64,000 nucleotides of DNA from the NCBI RefSeq assembly GCF_900497805.2, contig NW_020954617.1:1566525-1630524 (forward strand), read 5' to 3'. Each line of letters starts with the position of its first letter. The stretch's first letter is position 1. Made by a program: the position numbers and the translations under genes. The notes beneath the pieces are model-generated. The model was given only the letters and a program-made list of their open reading frames with translations, ran no database searches and had not been told where the DNA came from. Source of the stretch: Vombatus ursinus (Eukaryota; Chordata; Mammalia; Diprotodontia; Vombatidae). Of this stretch, positions 1 to 10,066 are shown piece after piece.

Positions 1-127
1 GTACTACTACTACTACTACTACTAGTACTACTACTACTGCTACTATTACTACTACTGCTCCCACTGCTGCTGCTTCTACTACTACTACTACTACTACTAC
101 TGCTACTACTAACACTACCACCGCCAC
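1..127. repeat. Trinucleotide microsatellite (TAC/TGC)n
   Basis: Runs of 'tac' interrupted by 'tgc', 'tag' and 'tat' units fill the left end of the window. The array starts at or before base 1, so its full length is unknown. The interruptions suggest an old, stabilised array. Confidence 0.95.
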
Positions 128-131
128 TTCT

Positions 132-362
132 GCCATTTATAAAATAGTGCTTTACGGTTTGTGAAGTACTTTACAGAGGTTACCTCATTTTATCCTTATA
201 ACCATCCTGTGAACTATTATTATCACTCTTTTACAAATGAGGAAACTAAGTCAAAGAGGGTTTAAGTGATTTGCCATAGCTAATTAGTCTGAGGAAGGAT
301 TTGAACTCATCTCTTTCTGACTCCAAATCCTTCACTGTATCCATTGTACCACTTAGCTGCCT
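132..362 (-). mobile_element. MIR/CORE-SINE relic, reverse orientation
   Basis: The stretch reads as the reverse complement of a MIR: 'aaatgaggaaacta' followed by a 'gatttgccatagctaatta' module and 'ggatttgaactcatctctttctgac', ending in a 'cattgtaccacttagctgcct' head. The same order recurs in about a dozen other copies in this window. It is diverged, as expected for this ancient L2-mobilised family. Confidence 0.8.
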
Positions 363-835
363 AAAAAAGCATTGAGAGGATACAATTGGTTGTACATGAA
401 AGAACTATTTATGATTAAAGAAATCACAAAACCTTGAAGTATTGAAGTATCCACATATACACAAAATTAAACATTTGTAGAAACACTCATACCGAGAACA
501 ATCATGTACAAAATGCTATTAAATATAAAAATTAATAGATTGTTTATTTTTCATCATTCATAAATGATCTCTTCAGAACTCTTTTCTAAAAAAGATTTTT
601 TCTTGATGTGTCAGTCACTAGCTTTGTGGTCAATGTGGATGATAGTTAACTCAGGCCATTAGTTTTTATCATCATGTGTTAGTATTTATGAGCCTATAAG
701 ATGTGATTTGAGGAACCATAAATCCTGGTCCTTTCAAAGGTGTTTTTCAACTAAATATCTGTCTTGAAAAGTTCATCATCCACATCATACCCCCTAACTT
801 TTGGTATTCCATAAAGTTTATCTTAGGCCTTCTTT
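363..835. other. Unassigned AT-rich intergenic sequence
   Basis: No frame with coding character, no terminal repeats and no clear match to a repeat family was recognised here. Confidence 0.5.
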
Positions 836-1236
836 TCATCTTCCTCTATATTCTTTGTAACCATGTTATATATATCAAGTCCCAACCTCTCCCTTGAGCT
901 TCAGCCATATATCACCAATTGACTATTGGACATTTCAGACTGGATATCCTAGAGACATCTTAAGGTCAACATGTTTAAAACTGAACTCATCTTTCCCCTT
1001 AAACACTTTCTTTCTTCTAAACTCCCCTATTTCTATCAAAGCTACTACCATTTTTCATGTCTCCTAGGTTTGTAATCTTGGCATTACTCTAGACCTCTCA
1101 TTCTCTCTTCTTCTACATATCTAATTAGTTGCCAATCTTGCTATATCTATTCTTACAAAATTTCTTTCGTCTGACCCCTTCTCTCCACTCACACAGCTAC
1201 CACCTTGGTTCCTGCCTTCATCACCTTTTACCTACA
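836..1236 (+). mobile_element. L2 LINE 3' region fragment
   Basis: Pyrimidine-rich sequence in the order typical of L2 just downstream of the ORF: 'aactgaactcatctttcccc', 'tgtaatcttggcattactctagacctctca', 'ctaattagttgccaatcttg' and 'ccttcatcacctttta'. The fragment stops where a DNA transposon end begins at a TA. The 63-codon frame that starts inside it is not an L2 protein. Confidence 0.7.
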
Positions 1237-1440
1237 TACAGTTATCCCTTCCACATCATGGGGGTTAGGGTCATGGCACCTCCTCGATATGGAAAATCTG
1301 TGTAAATTATTTTGGGCCTCCATCTGTACCAAGGAAGGTCTGCATTTTTTCTTTGTCTTTTATGGGGTGTTTACAGTACTTTATTACAAACTTTAGGTTA
1401 AGTATTTGATCATAGGCTTTGTGTCAGAGTGTTGTCTTCA
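1237..1440 (+). mobile_element. Tigger-like (pogo/mariner-type) DNA transposon, left end only
   Basis: Immediately after a TA dinucleotide (1237-1238) comes 'cagttatcccttcc', then a GC-rich block and 'atggggtgtttacagtactttattacaaactt'. TA target choice with a CAG-type terminus is the hallmark of Tigger elements. The matching inverted right terminus was not found nearby, so the copy is a one-ended fragment inserted in L2. The right border is uncertain; it could run to about 1650. Confidence 0.5.
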
Positions 1441-1930
1441 GTCTCTGCAAAACTCCCCCAGAATACCCATTTAATTTCTTATGGAAAAGCAAAAGACAAG
1501 CAGCCATCTTTATGATTTTTGCTTAGGCTATGGAAATTAAAGATAAGATATAAAAGAGTTTATCCTATGTTTACACAACATGTAATCTGTAGGAAAGTAC
1601 AGTAAAATGCGACTAAATGCAAGTAAAAAAAGTAATTTATTCAGATGCTGACTATCTTCACTTAGACAAGCCAGGGGCTAAAGAATTTTGTGACAAGGGA
1701 ATATATTAAAAAGTAGCAAGCAATAGGTTACTGGAGGAAGTGATTAACTCTATTTCCCCACTATTCTTATATCAGACAGCAAAAATTAATTTTGTATTGG
1801 AGAAGAGCAGAGAGTATTGGAACAAACAGTAAACCTCTTAAATGCCCTTTCAGTGCCATGATTCAATCATGATAAGGAGAGATCAAACAAAATCCAAGCA
1901 TAAACTTGGAGGGGGTACTTTCAATACATC
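1441..1930. other. Unassigned sequence
   Basis: AT-rich DNA. The part around 1590-1640 may still belong to the DNA transposon to the left; the remainder matches nothing I recognise. Confidence 0.4.
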
Positions 1931-2205
1931 TTATTCTTTTAAACTATTTTTTTTGCTCCTTTTGTGAGCAGAACAAGGAAACATTGGGTGGAAGTTGCCA
2001 AGGCAGATTTCATCTCTATGTAGAGAAAAAAAATTTCCCCAAGTAAGAATTAATGGAATGGGTACCCTCTCATTGGAGATCTTTAGGGTAAACTGGATGG
2101 TCATGTTTTGAGGTATTTTGGAGGGAATTTCTGCTGAGGTCTAAGTCTAATGCCATGACTTCAGAGGTTCCTTACAATTTTCACAATCTGTAAATGTTTT
2201 CTATT
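1931..2205 (+). mobile_element. CR1/L3 LINE 3' end relic
   Basis: The segment follows the CR1-clade 3' order: 'gaaacattgggtggaagttg', an aligned 'ctctcattggagatcttta' block, 'aactggatggtcatgttttgaggtattttggaggga', and 'ccatgacttcagaggttccttacaa'. This corresponds to the CR1 ending 'treatment of ... ggactagatgacctctgaggtccctt'. Three further copies lie at 13865, 41605 and 63600. Confidence 0.6.
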
Positions 2206-2995
2206 TTTAAGAGAATGCATAATCACTCTTTTTTTTAAACAGTACAGAAATATGATGAATTACTTTCAAGGAAAAAAGATATATCATTTTTCATATCAAG
2301 TCCCTAACTGGATTTCCACATAATTTATATGGTGTAAATTTACATTAAGTTTTTTTGTGGTTAAACATATTTTAGTTTGAGATAAATGACTCTTTATAAG
2401 TCTTTTTAGAGAAAAGATATTTCATTTTTCCTTCAAGTACTACCTCCTCCCCACTTCAATTTCTTATGGCACCTTTCTGACAGTTTCATTATTTGTCTAA
2501 GAGAAGAAATTAAATTTGAAATAAATATCATTTTTACAACTTAGTGGTGTCACTAATAATCCACATAATGTACCAATCAGTATCTAGACTAATGGGATAT
2601 AGAGGATTCACACCTTTTTTATTCAGTTACTTAGGATTAGATCTAATCAAGGTGGTGAATTGATCTTTGGATTTTTCCATCTTCATTAAATAATCCACGT
2701 AATATTTAATATAGAGGTATATTATGGCAGAGATAATGCTTTTGTAAATAATGCAGTAGGCTGTCAGATATTATGAAGCCGCTAGCCTTTGAGCTCTTAA
2801 AAATTAACCACCACCAAACACCACAGCTAATCCTATGTACTTTTATAATTCATTCTCCAATGGTTTTTTTTTTTGCTATTACTGTTACTTTTCATCATAT
2901 TTCTTTAGCTACTTTGAAATCATTTTGGCTGAGATCATCATTTGTGATATTTCTGCTCACAGTATGATAGATAATAGGATAATAAGAGATAACAA
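2206..2995. other. Unassigned AT-rich sequence
   Basis: Nothing recognised. A 64-codon frame at 2773-2967 has no similarity I can name and sits in AT-rich DNA, so it is treated as chance. Confidence 0.5.
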
Positions 2996-3546
2996 GCAAT
3001 AGATAATAGGAGGGATATATGGGGTGTTTAGGGAGGACTAGCACCTCTGGTGTGAGGGCTTGCTGTGTCCTTTTTAGGTCTGCTCATCCACCTTTGGTGT
3101 CTACCTGGAACTCAACTCTCACCTATGGCTCCAAGAAGCTGTAGCATGCACAGTAGCCACATCCTGGTAGACTTTCTTGGCAAATGGGTTAAATCAAGTT
3201 CAGTGTAACCAATGGGTCTCAAATCCATCAGTGAGTTGGGAGTGAGTGTCTAAGCCAAACATGTGAAGACTTCTCCTAGCAGAATGGGCTAATGAGAACA
3301 ACTTGTTCCAATGGCCATGAAGGGGCCTGAAGCAGGAGCTATTGGTCAGACATTGAAGACACCAAGGTCATCCACTGTTTTCTAGAACATCACCAGTTGT
3401 CCTGATTTTTGTCTTATCACTGGACTTCAATGACTGGAAGAGATAGTGTGCAATTCAACCTCACTTTTAATCCAATTCATGCACAACTGAAGACATCACC
3501 CCATGATATCATTGGTTCTCTTAAAAAAATGGAGGACAAACAACAA
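2996..3546 (+). mobile_element. 0.5-kb dispersed repeat, copy 1 (family not named)
   Basis: Aligns along its length with 40485-41028: shared blocks include 'gagggcttgctg', 'ctccaagaagctgtagcatg', 'gtgaagacttc', 'ttgttccaat', 'cattgaaga', 'aaggtcatcca' and 'cactggact'. Both end in 'gacatcaccc...tgat', then a 'gaggacaaacaac'-type tail. I recognise it as a marsupial repeat but cannot assign its class. The 'caacaa' tail is like that of RTE-dependent elements. Confidence 0.7.
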
Positions 3547-3579
3547 GATAATAAGACTATAGAATAATACATTTAGAAC

Positions 3580-3750
3580 ATAACAGTACTTTAGACATCA
3601 TTTAATACAAGGACTTTGCTTTATGGATGAGGTAACTGAAGCCAAGAGAAGGTAAGGTATTTTCCTATGTTAACACCCAAAAAAATGGCAGGTGGAATTT
3701 TTACCCAAATCTTATGACTCCAAATCCAAGTCTTCCCACTGTAATTAGGA
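3580..3750 (-). mobile_element. MIR relic, reverse orientation
   Basis: Contains 'ggatgaggtaactgaagcc' and 'ttatgactccaaatccaagtc', the reverse-complement MIR order, diverged. Confidence 0.6.
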
Positions 3751-3754
3751 GAAC

Positions 3755-4085
3755 CAGGTTCTAGGATCAGTTCTGCCACTTACCAACTATATGAGCTTAA
3801 CCACTCTAAACTCACTTTCCTCATTTGCATAACAAAACAGTAGTATTTGATACCATCCTAGATGGTATAGTGGATAAAGTACTGTACTTGAAGTCAGAAA
3901 GTTTTATTATCTTGTCCTGCACACTTACTAATTATGTGACTCTGAGGAAATAACTTTATTCCTTTCGGACTTAGTTTCCTCATTTGCAATAGGTTAGTTG
4001 TGGGGGATAACATGAGATAACATGTGAAAACTTTACAAACCTTAAAGTGTTATATGAATGCTAGCTATTGGTATTTCTAAAGTTC
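3755..4085 (+). mobile_element. Two adjacent MIR/CORE-SINE relics
   Basis: The first (about 3755-3850) has 'ttctgccacttaccaactat' and 'tttcctcatttgcat'. The second (about 3852-4085) has a 'gatggtatagtggataaagtac' head, 'acttactaattatgtgactc', 'tttcctcatttgcaa' and a 3' 'aaagtgttatatgaatgctagc' tail. They are joined head to tail. Confidence 0.7.
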
Positions 4086-4945
4086 TTTCCCTCTGAAATA
4101 CTAGGAGCTCCAGGATTCTCTGAGGTATAAGCTTAGAAGTAAATCTTCTCAAGGCTTCCCTGCGCTCCGAGTAGGCACTTGAACCTCATGGATGACAATG
4201 GGAGTTCATCACCTCTAAAGAGAGCAGAGAATAGTCTTGATAATATTTGCTTTTTGAATTAGAAAATATTCAATTTATAATGCAGAAAAAAGGGGTAGTA
4301 GGTCTATCAAGTTTATTTCTAAAAACTTTTTTCAATAATAATGCTATTATTTTAAGCACCTCTATTGGCTATTAATCAGATTGAATTTCTTGCTGATCAT
4401 TACATTAAAAAAATAAAAATATATGAACAAATATTCAGCTTCTATTAACTGAAGTGGGAGGACATATTTTTTCCAAAGAACAAAATTTTGATGAACAACC
4501 TAAGATGTCAATCAGGTCAATGTGATACATGCTGAAAAGAAAATATCAACATGCCCCCATTTTTTTCATCATGAACCTAGGAATCCCCTGATTTAAAGTA
4601 TTATTGTCTCAGCTTCTTTTTAACTGCAACAAAATGCCATGAATTCAGAGAATGTTAAATGGCCAAAAACTGACTGGATAAATCTGGTTTGAAACCAACA
4701 CTTTATCCTGAAAATTTGCCCTATGATCCTAAGTGAAAGATTAAAGTAATTACTCTGAGGATGCTTTGCAAGATCTCATATAAAAGAAACACGGCTAACG
4801 GGTTGACTTTAAAAAAAAAAGAAGAGAAATTAAGTCCCATCTAAATTATTAGTGGAAGAGACCATTCCATATGGAAAAATAAGATCCAGATATAAATTTG
4901 CTTTTTAATGTCTAGAGGGACATAAATAGGGACAAAAAAAGAGTA
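4086..4945. other. Unassigned AT-rich sequence
   Basis: No repeat family or coding frame recognised. On the minus strand a possible AATAAA lies near 4313, downstream of the candidate exon at 4949-5110. Confidence 0.45.
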
Positions 4946-4948
4946 CAG

Positions 4949-5110
4949 TTAGCGAAAGCGTAAAGATATAAAAGAGAATTCGTCTCCAGTCATGTGGGCG
5001 AAGTGACACAGTGTATACAGACAGCTCTGAAGGTTGGGATGTGCTAGTTCCACACCAATATGTTCTATATGCATCTGATCTTCTGGAGTTATGAAATACC
5101 TGGGAGACAA
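4949..5110 (-). other. Candidate terminal coding exon or conserved element
   Basis: On the minus strand 'ttattttgtctcccag' looks like a splice acceptor just upstream of a frame of about 50 codons (TAT TTC ATA ACT CCA GAA ... TTT CGC TAA, residues YFITPEDQMHIEHIGVE to ISLRFR). The block holds several CpGs within about 60 bases (4954-5000), unusual for this window. A second frame through the same bases is also open and ends in a hydrophobic stretch. I do not recognise either protein. The 99-codon frame with an ATG at 5248 runs through the would-be intron and is less likely. An unannotated last exon, a conserved non-coding element or chance are all possible. Confidence 0.25.
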
Positions 5111-5335
5111 AATAATAGATATTTTAAAATATGAAACATAATTAAGAAAAGCATTTGGGGAACTAAGGAGGGTTTTTTTTTGTTTAATATTCCTGCCTTT
5201 CATCAATTGTGATTTTTCTGAAGGTTTAAAAATAGGCTTTAGGGTCATATTGATGAGATGAGGAAGAAAGAATTTTCAAATAGGACTGTTCACTCTACCT
5301 TATGTATAGCCATATGTCTAATTTTCCACATGAAT

Positions 5336-5600
5336 TTTCTATGCACATATATATATACATATACATATACACACATATGTATGTGTATCATTTATATACA
5401 TATATATAATTTATCTAAATAATTTTATTCTTTGTACTTGTATTCCCTCTCAAAAGGAAAATGCAGGAGTTGTTTGGGTGACATTTATGTATATACATGT
5501 ATATATGTATATATGTACATATATGATTACATCATATGTGTCTGTGTGCACATGTGTTTAGGGGTGTGTGTGTGTATATTTATATACCTATAAATATGCA
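5336..5600. repeat. TA/CA-rich low-complexity tract
   Basis: Mixed 'atatat', 'acatat' and 'gtgtgt' units, with a less repetitive break at 5405-5480. Confidence 0.8.
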
Positions 5601-5745
5601 TATTACCCAATTGAATATACATAGGTACATAAATATCACCCAATCATCCCTATCATTTTCCTATTAAGGGTAATCATAGAAGGTAAGGCCTCTTTATGTT
5701 AGAGATTTATTTAGTCTGTAATTAACTAACTTAACTTTGTATTTC
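5601..5745 (+). repeat. Local duplication, copy A
   Basis: Shares an ordered series of blocks with 6815-6965: 'acataaatatcacccaat', 'ccctatcattttcc', 'aatcataga', 'agagatttatttagt', 'taattaactaacttaactt'. The similarity is clear but diverged. Confidence 0.6.
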
Positions 5746-5989
5746 TTTACCTGGCTTCTTCCTCAAGGTAACTTCATTCTTGCAATGATCTTTTTCATGA
5801 TCTGATTAACGCTGTGTCTAAGTGACACCGAAACAACCATTTGGTTCAGTCAATTTATGAGATGGCTATTTCAGATTTCTTTTACAAAATGCCAAAACAA
5901 GTAGTCAAGCTAGTTACTCATTTCAAAGGGGAGAAAAAAAATTTATTTGACTGAACTGTTAAAGCTCTAAATAAAATGATCATTTCAGT

Positions 5990-6640
5990 AGTTCCAGGAA
6001 GACAATACAATCTAAGCTTCAGTTAGTTGATTTACTCAGAATCTTTGACTCATTTTTTTCCAATTAAATAGTGTTTTCCCATCAACACCTGACATGCCAG
6101 GAAAGGCTAAACATTTGAATTCATACTCAATTCTAGCTTCTCTTAGAAGTCTTATTTATGAATGCATTTTATGAATCATAAAAAATAAATGAAAATGGCC
6201 ATTGGAAAAAAATTGTCATTCTGGTAAAAATTCAGATTTTTTGCAATTAAGACATGTCTACAATTTCCTTTCTGCTAAGGCAGAATTAAAAAAAAACATG
6301 CAATATCCTAATTGAGAAACACTAATGATAACCACTTAGAGATTTGTCTAGACTTATAGAAGAAACCTATTATGGAAAGTGCCTCGAAATACATTTAAAT
6401 GTCTCTCTTTTGTTTAAGCAGAAGGATATAATTAAATGAAATATTTGAAAAGTGTAAATATGCTCTGATTAGAGTACTCATTGTTCTCTATTTCAATAAT
6501 GTGGGAAGATATAACATCCCAAGGGAAGGGAAAAAAATTCCCCTAATGCTTTTGTCAGCATTAGCTTTCTCTAATATCTGCGTTAAAGACACCAGCTAAA
6601 ACATCAATTCCAGCTTCTCATAAAACTTACAGAAGTAGAA
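5990..6640. other. Repeat-free AT-rich block, possible conserved non-coding DNA
   Basis: No interspersed repeat or microsatellite is visible over about 650 bases. It has many homeodomain-type TAAT cores and octamer-like words, for example 'gaatgcattttatgaatcat', 'cctaattgag' and 'tcagcattagc'. This composition is typical of developmental enhancers, but conservation is not testable here. Confidence 0.3.
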
Positions 6641-6669
6641 AAGAACAATTATTTTTAGAATGAGAAACA

Positions 6670-6830
6670 AATTTCAAACAACAGAATATATATGAATATT
6701 TACATTTGGTGATATTTATGAATATATGAATACATATGTATACACATACATAACTGTAAATATGTGCATGAAAATGCAAGTGTCAATTGGGTGATATTGA
6801 CTTATATATTATATTACACATATTACACAA
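6670..6830. repeat. TA-rich low-complexity tract
   Basis: Repeated 'atat', 'acatat' and 'gaatat' words directly to the left of duplication copy B. Confidence 0.7.
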
Positions 6831-6965
6831 TCACATATAAGTATGTACACAAATATCAACCAATTGTTCCTAACATTTCCCTTTTGAGAGTTGTCATAGG
6901 TGAGGTCCTTCTCAATTGGAGATTTATTTAGTTATAATTAACAAACTTAATTTAGAGCCAAAGAA
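6815..6965 (+). repeat. Local duplication, copy B
   Basis: Counterpart of 5601-5745, with 'acacaaatatcaaccaat', 'ggagatttatttagttataattaacaaacttaattt'-type blocks in the same order. A TA-rich tract lies left of both copies, so the duplicated unit may be larger than the recognisable part. Confidence 0.6.
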
Positions 6966-7550
6966 TTTTTACTTATAATACAACATTTAATATACTTGTG
7001 TCAACCATCCCACTCTGTATATGACAGTAACCAAATATATACACCGTCCAATCATACACACTCATGCATATGTACATGGATACATATGTACATATGTATG
7101 CATGCATGTGTTTGTGTGTTTTGAGTTTTCCTGTAACTTAGAATTTATTGGGAAAGGAGTACAATTTGGAGATATTTTCTATAGGAACCCTCGACACTAT
7201 ATTGATAATGCTACCTGCTCTGAGTATATTTAAATTTCCTCAAAGGTCCATGTTTCCTGTATGCTTAATGCAATCTTGGTTTTCAGGTTCTGCTTCATGA
7301 GATTCTCCCCTTCGAGAATCCTTACCCTCCTGGGGCTAAGATCAGAGACTTAGCAGGGGGACCTTTGACCCAGGACTTAATTCCAAATTTTAATCTAACA
7401 GGAGCTATGATATAAGAAGTCATAATATTTTAGCTAATTCTGATGAAAAAAAATTAACAAAATTGAGTTGAAATAATCAACTTTTTGTTAGTGGGCTTCT
7501 GTAGAGAAACCAAACATACTTGAAACTAAGGGGCACTAACAAGATTAACT
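6966..7550. other. Unassigned, with a TACA/TATG-rich tract
   Basis: About 7025-7110 is (TACA)-like low complexity. The remainder, including a G/C-richer patch near 7300-7370, matches no family I recognise. Confidence 0.45.
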
Positions 7551-7554
7551 CCAC

Positions 7555-7735
7555 TTGATATGTTCTGTGACCTTTAGCAAATGACTTAACTTCTCTTTTC
7601 ATTTCCTTATCTATAAAATGAGGGTAGCTACCAGCTTCAAGGGTTGGCAACAGCAATAACTAATAAAAAGTATTCTAAATCACTTCTTCATGAACTTATA
7701 AAGTGCTTTATAAAAGCTTGCTAATAAATTTAATT
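7555..7735 (+). mobile_element. MIR relic
   Basis: Shows 'gtgacctttagcaaatgacttaac', 'tttccttatctataaaatgag' and a 3' 'aaagtgctttataaaagcttgctaa' module in MIR order. Confidence 0.7.
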
Positions 7736-8095
7736 TTAATCCATATGCAGAGACCCAAATGAAATGAAAAGATTTCAAATTACTGCAAATGGCAGTCTGT
7801 AATGAGGACTAATCACAGAAGCAGTGGCTACATTCATTCTCATAGTATCTACATTCTGCTTAAGCTGGGACAAGAGATTTAAAACCTCATCAGTCAGAGA
7901 TATAAAAGACATGGAGTCATTTCCACCCCACTTCTCAAGGCCAGTATGGCATTATTTTACCACATTCTTTATTTAATCATCTAACCATTCATGTCAAGGA
8001 TCAAGGATTTTAGGAGCTTTGCGAGCATTTTCTCCAGGCTAATGAACTTCATGGTTTGCAGCTTCAGAACAAACAGAAATCGTGAGAATTAAAAC
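7736..8095. other. Unassigned sequence
   Basis: No repeat or coding character recognised. Confidence 0.45.
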
Positions 8096-8165
8096 AAGTT
8101 TCTCTCTCTCTCTCTCTTTCTCTGTCTCATTCTCTTCTCTCTTTCTCTCTCCCTTTCTCTCTGTC
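8096..8165. repeat. CT-rich microsatellite
   Basis: Impure (TC)n with 'ttctctgtc' interruptions. Confidence 0.9.
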
Positions 8166-8261
8166 ATAGATGCATGAACTTATGAAGATAGCAGCTGGCA
8201 ATGATAGTGCTGGCCCTGTCCTGGATAGTCTGGTAAAGACTATGGATGCCTTCTTAGAATA

Positions 8262-8375
8262 ATGATTTTAAATATTATATACATAAAATATTTTATATAT
8301 TTTATATAATACACTATGATATATTTCTATAATATATACATTTTCTATAATACAATAAAACATTTACATATAAAT
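8262..8375. repeat. AT-rich low-complexity tract
   Basis: Almost pure A/T with 'tatata' and 'ttttat' repeats. Confidence 0.8.
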
Positions 8376-8454
8376 TAAAGAAATAGGATTACACAAGAAA
8401 CCAGTTATGTCAAAATAGTTACCAGAATATTAAAAAAAATAACTTCCTGGGTCC

Positions 8455-8992
8455 CTGCTTTTTTCACTTGGTGATCTTATTAGTTGTCATAATTTCCAGT
8501 GGTTTAAATTACTTTCTCAAGCTATATTTTCAGTCCTAGGCTCTATCCTGAATTCTAGTTCCATACTACTAACTGCCAATTGGTCATTTCAAACTTAACA
8601 TGCCCAGAAGAGAATTCATAATCTTTCCCCCCCAAAATCCATTCCTTTTCCATATTTCTGTGAAGGATACAAAACCTTTATGTTATCCTCAACTCTCAAC
8701 TCTTTACTCTCGTTCACTCCCACAAATCTACTTAGTTGCCAAATCTTATCATTTTTACCTCCAAATTATCTTAAACATATGATTCCCCCTAATCAAATGA
8801 CCGCTACTCTAGTCTGGGTCCTCATCACTATACTCCAGGACTTTTACAATAGACTCACTGTTTCAACACCTCATTTCTCCCTACTTCCCTTTACCTACAA
8901 CACAGCTGCCAAAGTGAATTTCCTAAAGGGAAGGTTTGTTTATGTCTCTATTCTAATCTGTAAATTCCAGTGGCTCCCTATTGCTTCTAGGA
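8455..8992 (+). mobile_element. L2 LINE 3' region, part 1
   Basis: L2-like order: 'caattggtcatttcaaacttaacatgcccagaaga', 'cttagttgccaaatctta', 'aacacagctgccaaagtga', 'tccagtggctccctattgcttctagga'. It is split at 8992 by a hAT insertion and resumes at 9217. Open frames inside it do not match the L2 protein. Confidence 0.8.
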
Positions 8993-9216
8993 TAGAACTT
9001 CTTAACCTGGGGTCCATGTACCTCCAAAAGTTTCATGGATAGAATTCAGGGAGTCCCTGAACTTAGATGGGAAGAAAATACATCTTTATTTTTTCTGACT
9101 TTTGTTTTCCTTTGTAATTTTATTTATTTTATGCATTGAAAAGCATATTTAGGGGCCCAAAGGCTTCATTAGATTTCTAAAGGACCTATGATATAAAAAT
9201 AAGTTAAGAATCCCTG
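8993..9216. mobile_element. Non-autonomous hAT-type DNA transposon inserted in L2
   Basis: About 224 bp bounded by imperfect inverted termini: left 'tagaacttcttaacctgggg' and, in reverse complement, right 'cagggattcttaactt'. The flanks carry an imperfect 8-bp target duplication, 'ttctagga' (8985-8992) and 'ctttagga' (9217-9224), as expected for hAT elements. The interior ('gtccatgtacctcc...gggagtccctgaacttagatgggaa') is that of an old mammalian hAT MITE. No transposase frame is present. Confidence 0.75.
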
Positions 9217-9292
9217 CTTTAGGAAAAAATAGAAACTTCTTTATATGGCACTTAAAGACTTTCACAACCTCACTCCAACCAATCTTTGAAGC
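9217..9292 (+). mobile_element. L2 LINE 3' region, part 2
   Basis: After the hAT element L2 resumes with 'atggcacttaaagactttcacaacctcactccaacc', which corresponds to the L2 stretch that follows the 'cccattgcttctagga' block. It is interrupted again at about 9293. Confidence 0.75.
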
Positions 9293-10066
9293 CTAATTAT
9301 GTAATGTACTGGGAGAAGGAGAAAGGGAGAGTTAGAATGGGGTAAATTATCTCTCATAAAAGAGGCAAGAAAAAGTTTTTTACAGTGGAGAGGAGGTGGT
9401 GGGGAGGTAAGAAGGAATGAGTAAATTTTACTCTCCTCAGATTTGGCTTAAGGAAGGAATAACATACATACTCAATTGTGTATGGAACTCTATCTTACCC
9501 TAGAGGAAAGTAGTGGGGAAAGGGATAAGAGAAGGAGGGATGATAGAAAGGAAGGCAGATTAGGGGGAGGGAGTGATAAGAAGCAAACACTTTTGAGGAG
9601 GGACAGGGACAAAGGAAATAATAGAATAAATAGGGGTGGGATAGGATGAAGGGAAAAACAGTTAGTCTTTCACAACATGACTATTATGGAAGTGTTTTAC
9701 ATGACTCCACATGTATAACCTATATCAGATTGCTTGCCTTCTCAATGAGGGTGGCAAGGAAGGAAAGGAGAGAATTTGGAACTCAAAGTTTTAAAAATGA
9801 ATGTTAAAAATTGTTTATACATGCAACTGGAAAATAAGATACACAGGCAAAGGGGTATGTAAATCTATCTTACTCTTCAGGAAAATAGAAGGGGAAGGGC
9901 ATAAGAGAAGGGGGATGATAGAAGGGAGAGCAAATTAAGGGCAGGAGTAATCAGAATGCGCACCATCTTGGGGGAAGGGAGAGATAGGGAGAAAATTTGG
10001 AACTCAAAGTCTTGTGGAAGTGAAGGTTGAAAACTAAAAATAAATAAATAAATTGAAAAAAATATG
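9293..10066 (+). mobile_element. HAL1-like / internally deleted L1 inserted in L2
   Basis: Purine-rich sequence matching the inter-ORF spacer of the L1 copies at 29653 and 45900 ('ctcctcagatttggct', 'ggaataacatacatactcaa') runs directly into an L1-type 3' end ('acatgactattatggaagtg', 'cctatatcagattgcttgcc', 'ggaactcaaagt') with no ORF2. A second, shorter spacer plus 3' end follows at about 9840-10060 and closes with an A-rich tail. Possible target duplications are 'ttatgta' before and 'atatgta' after. ORF2-less L1s are known in marsupials as HAL1. Confidence 0.65.
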
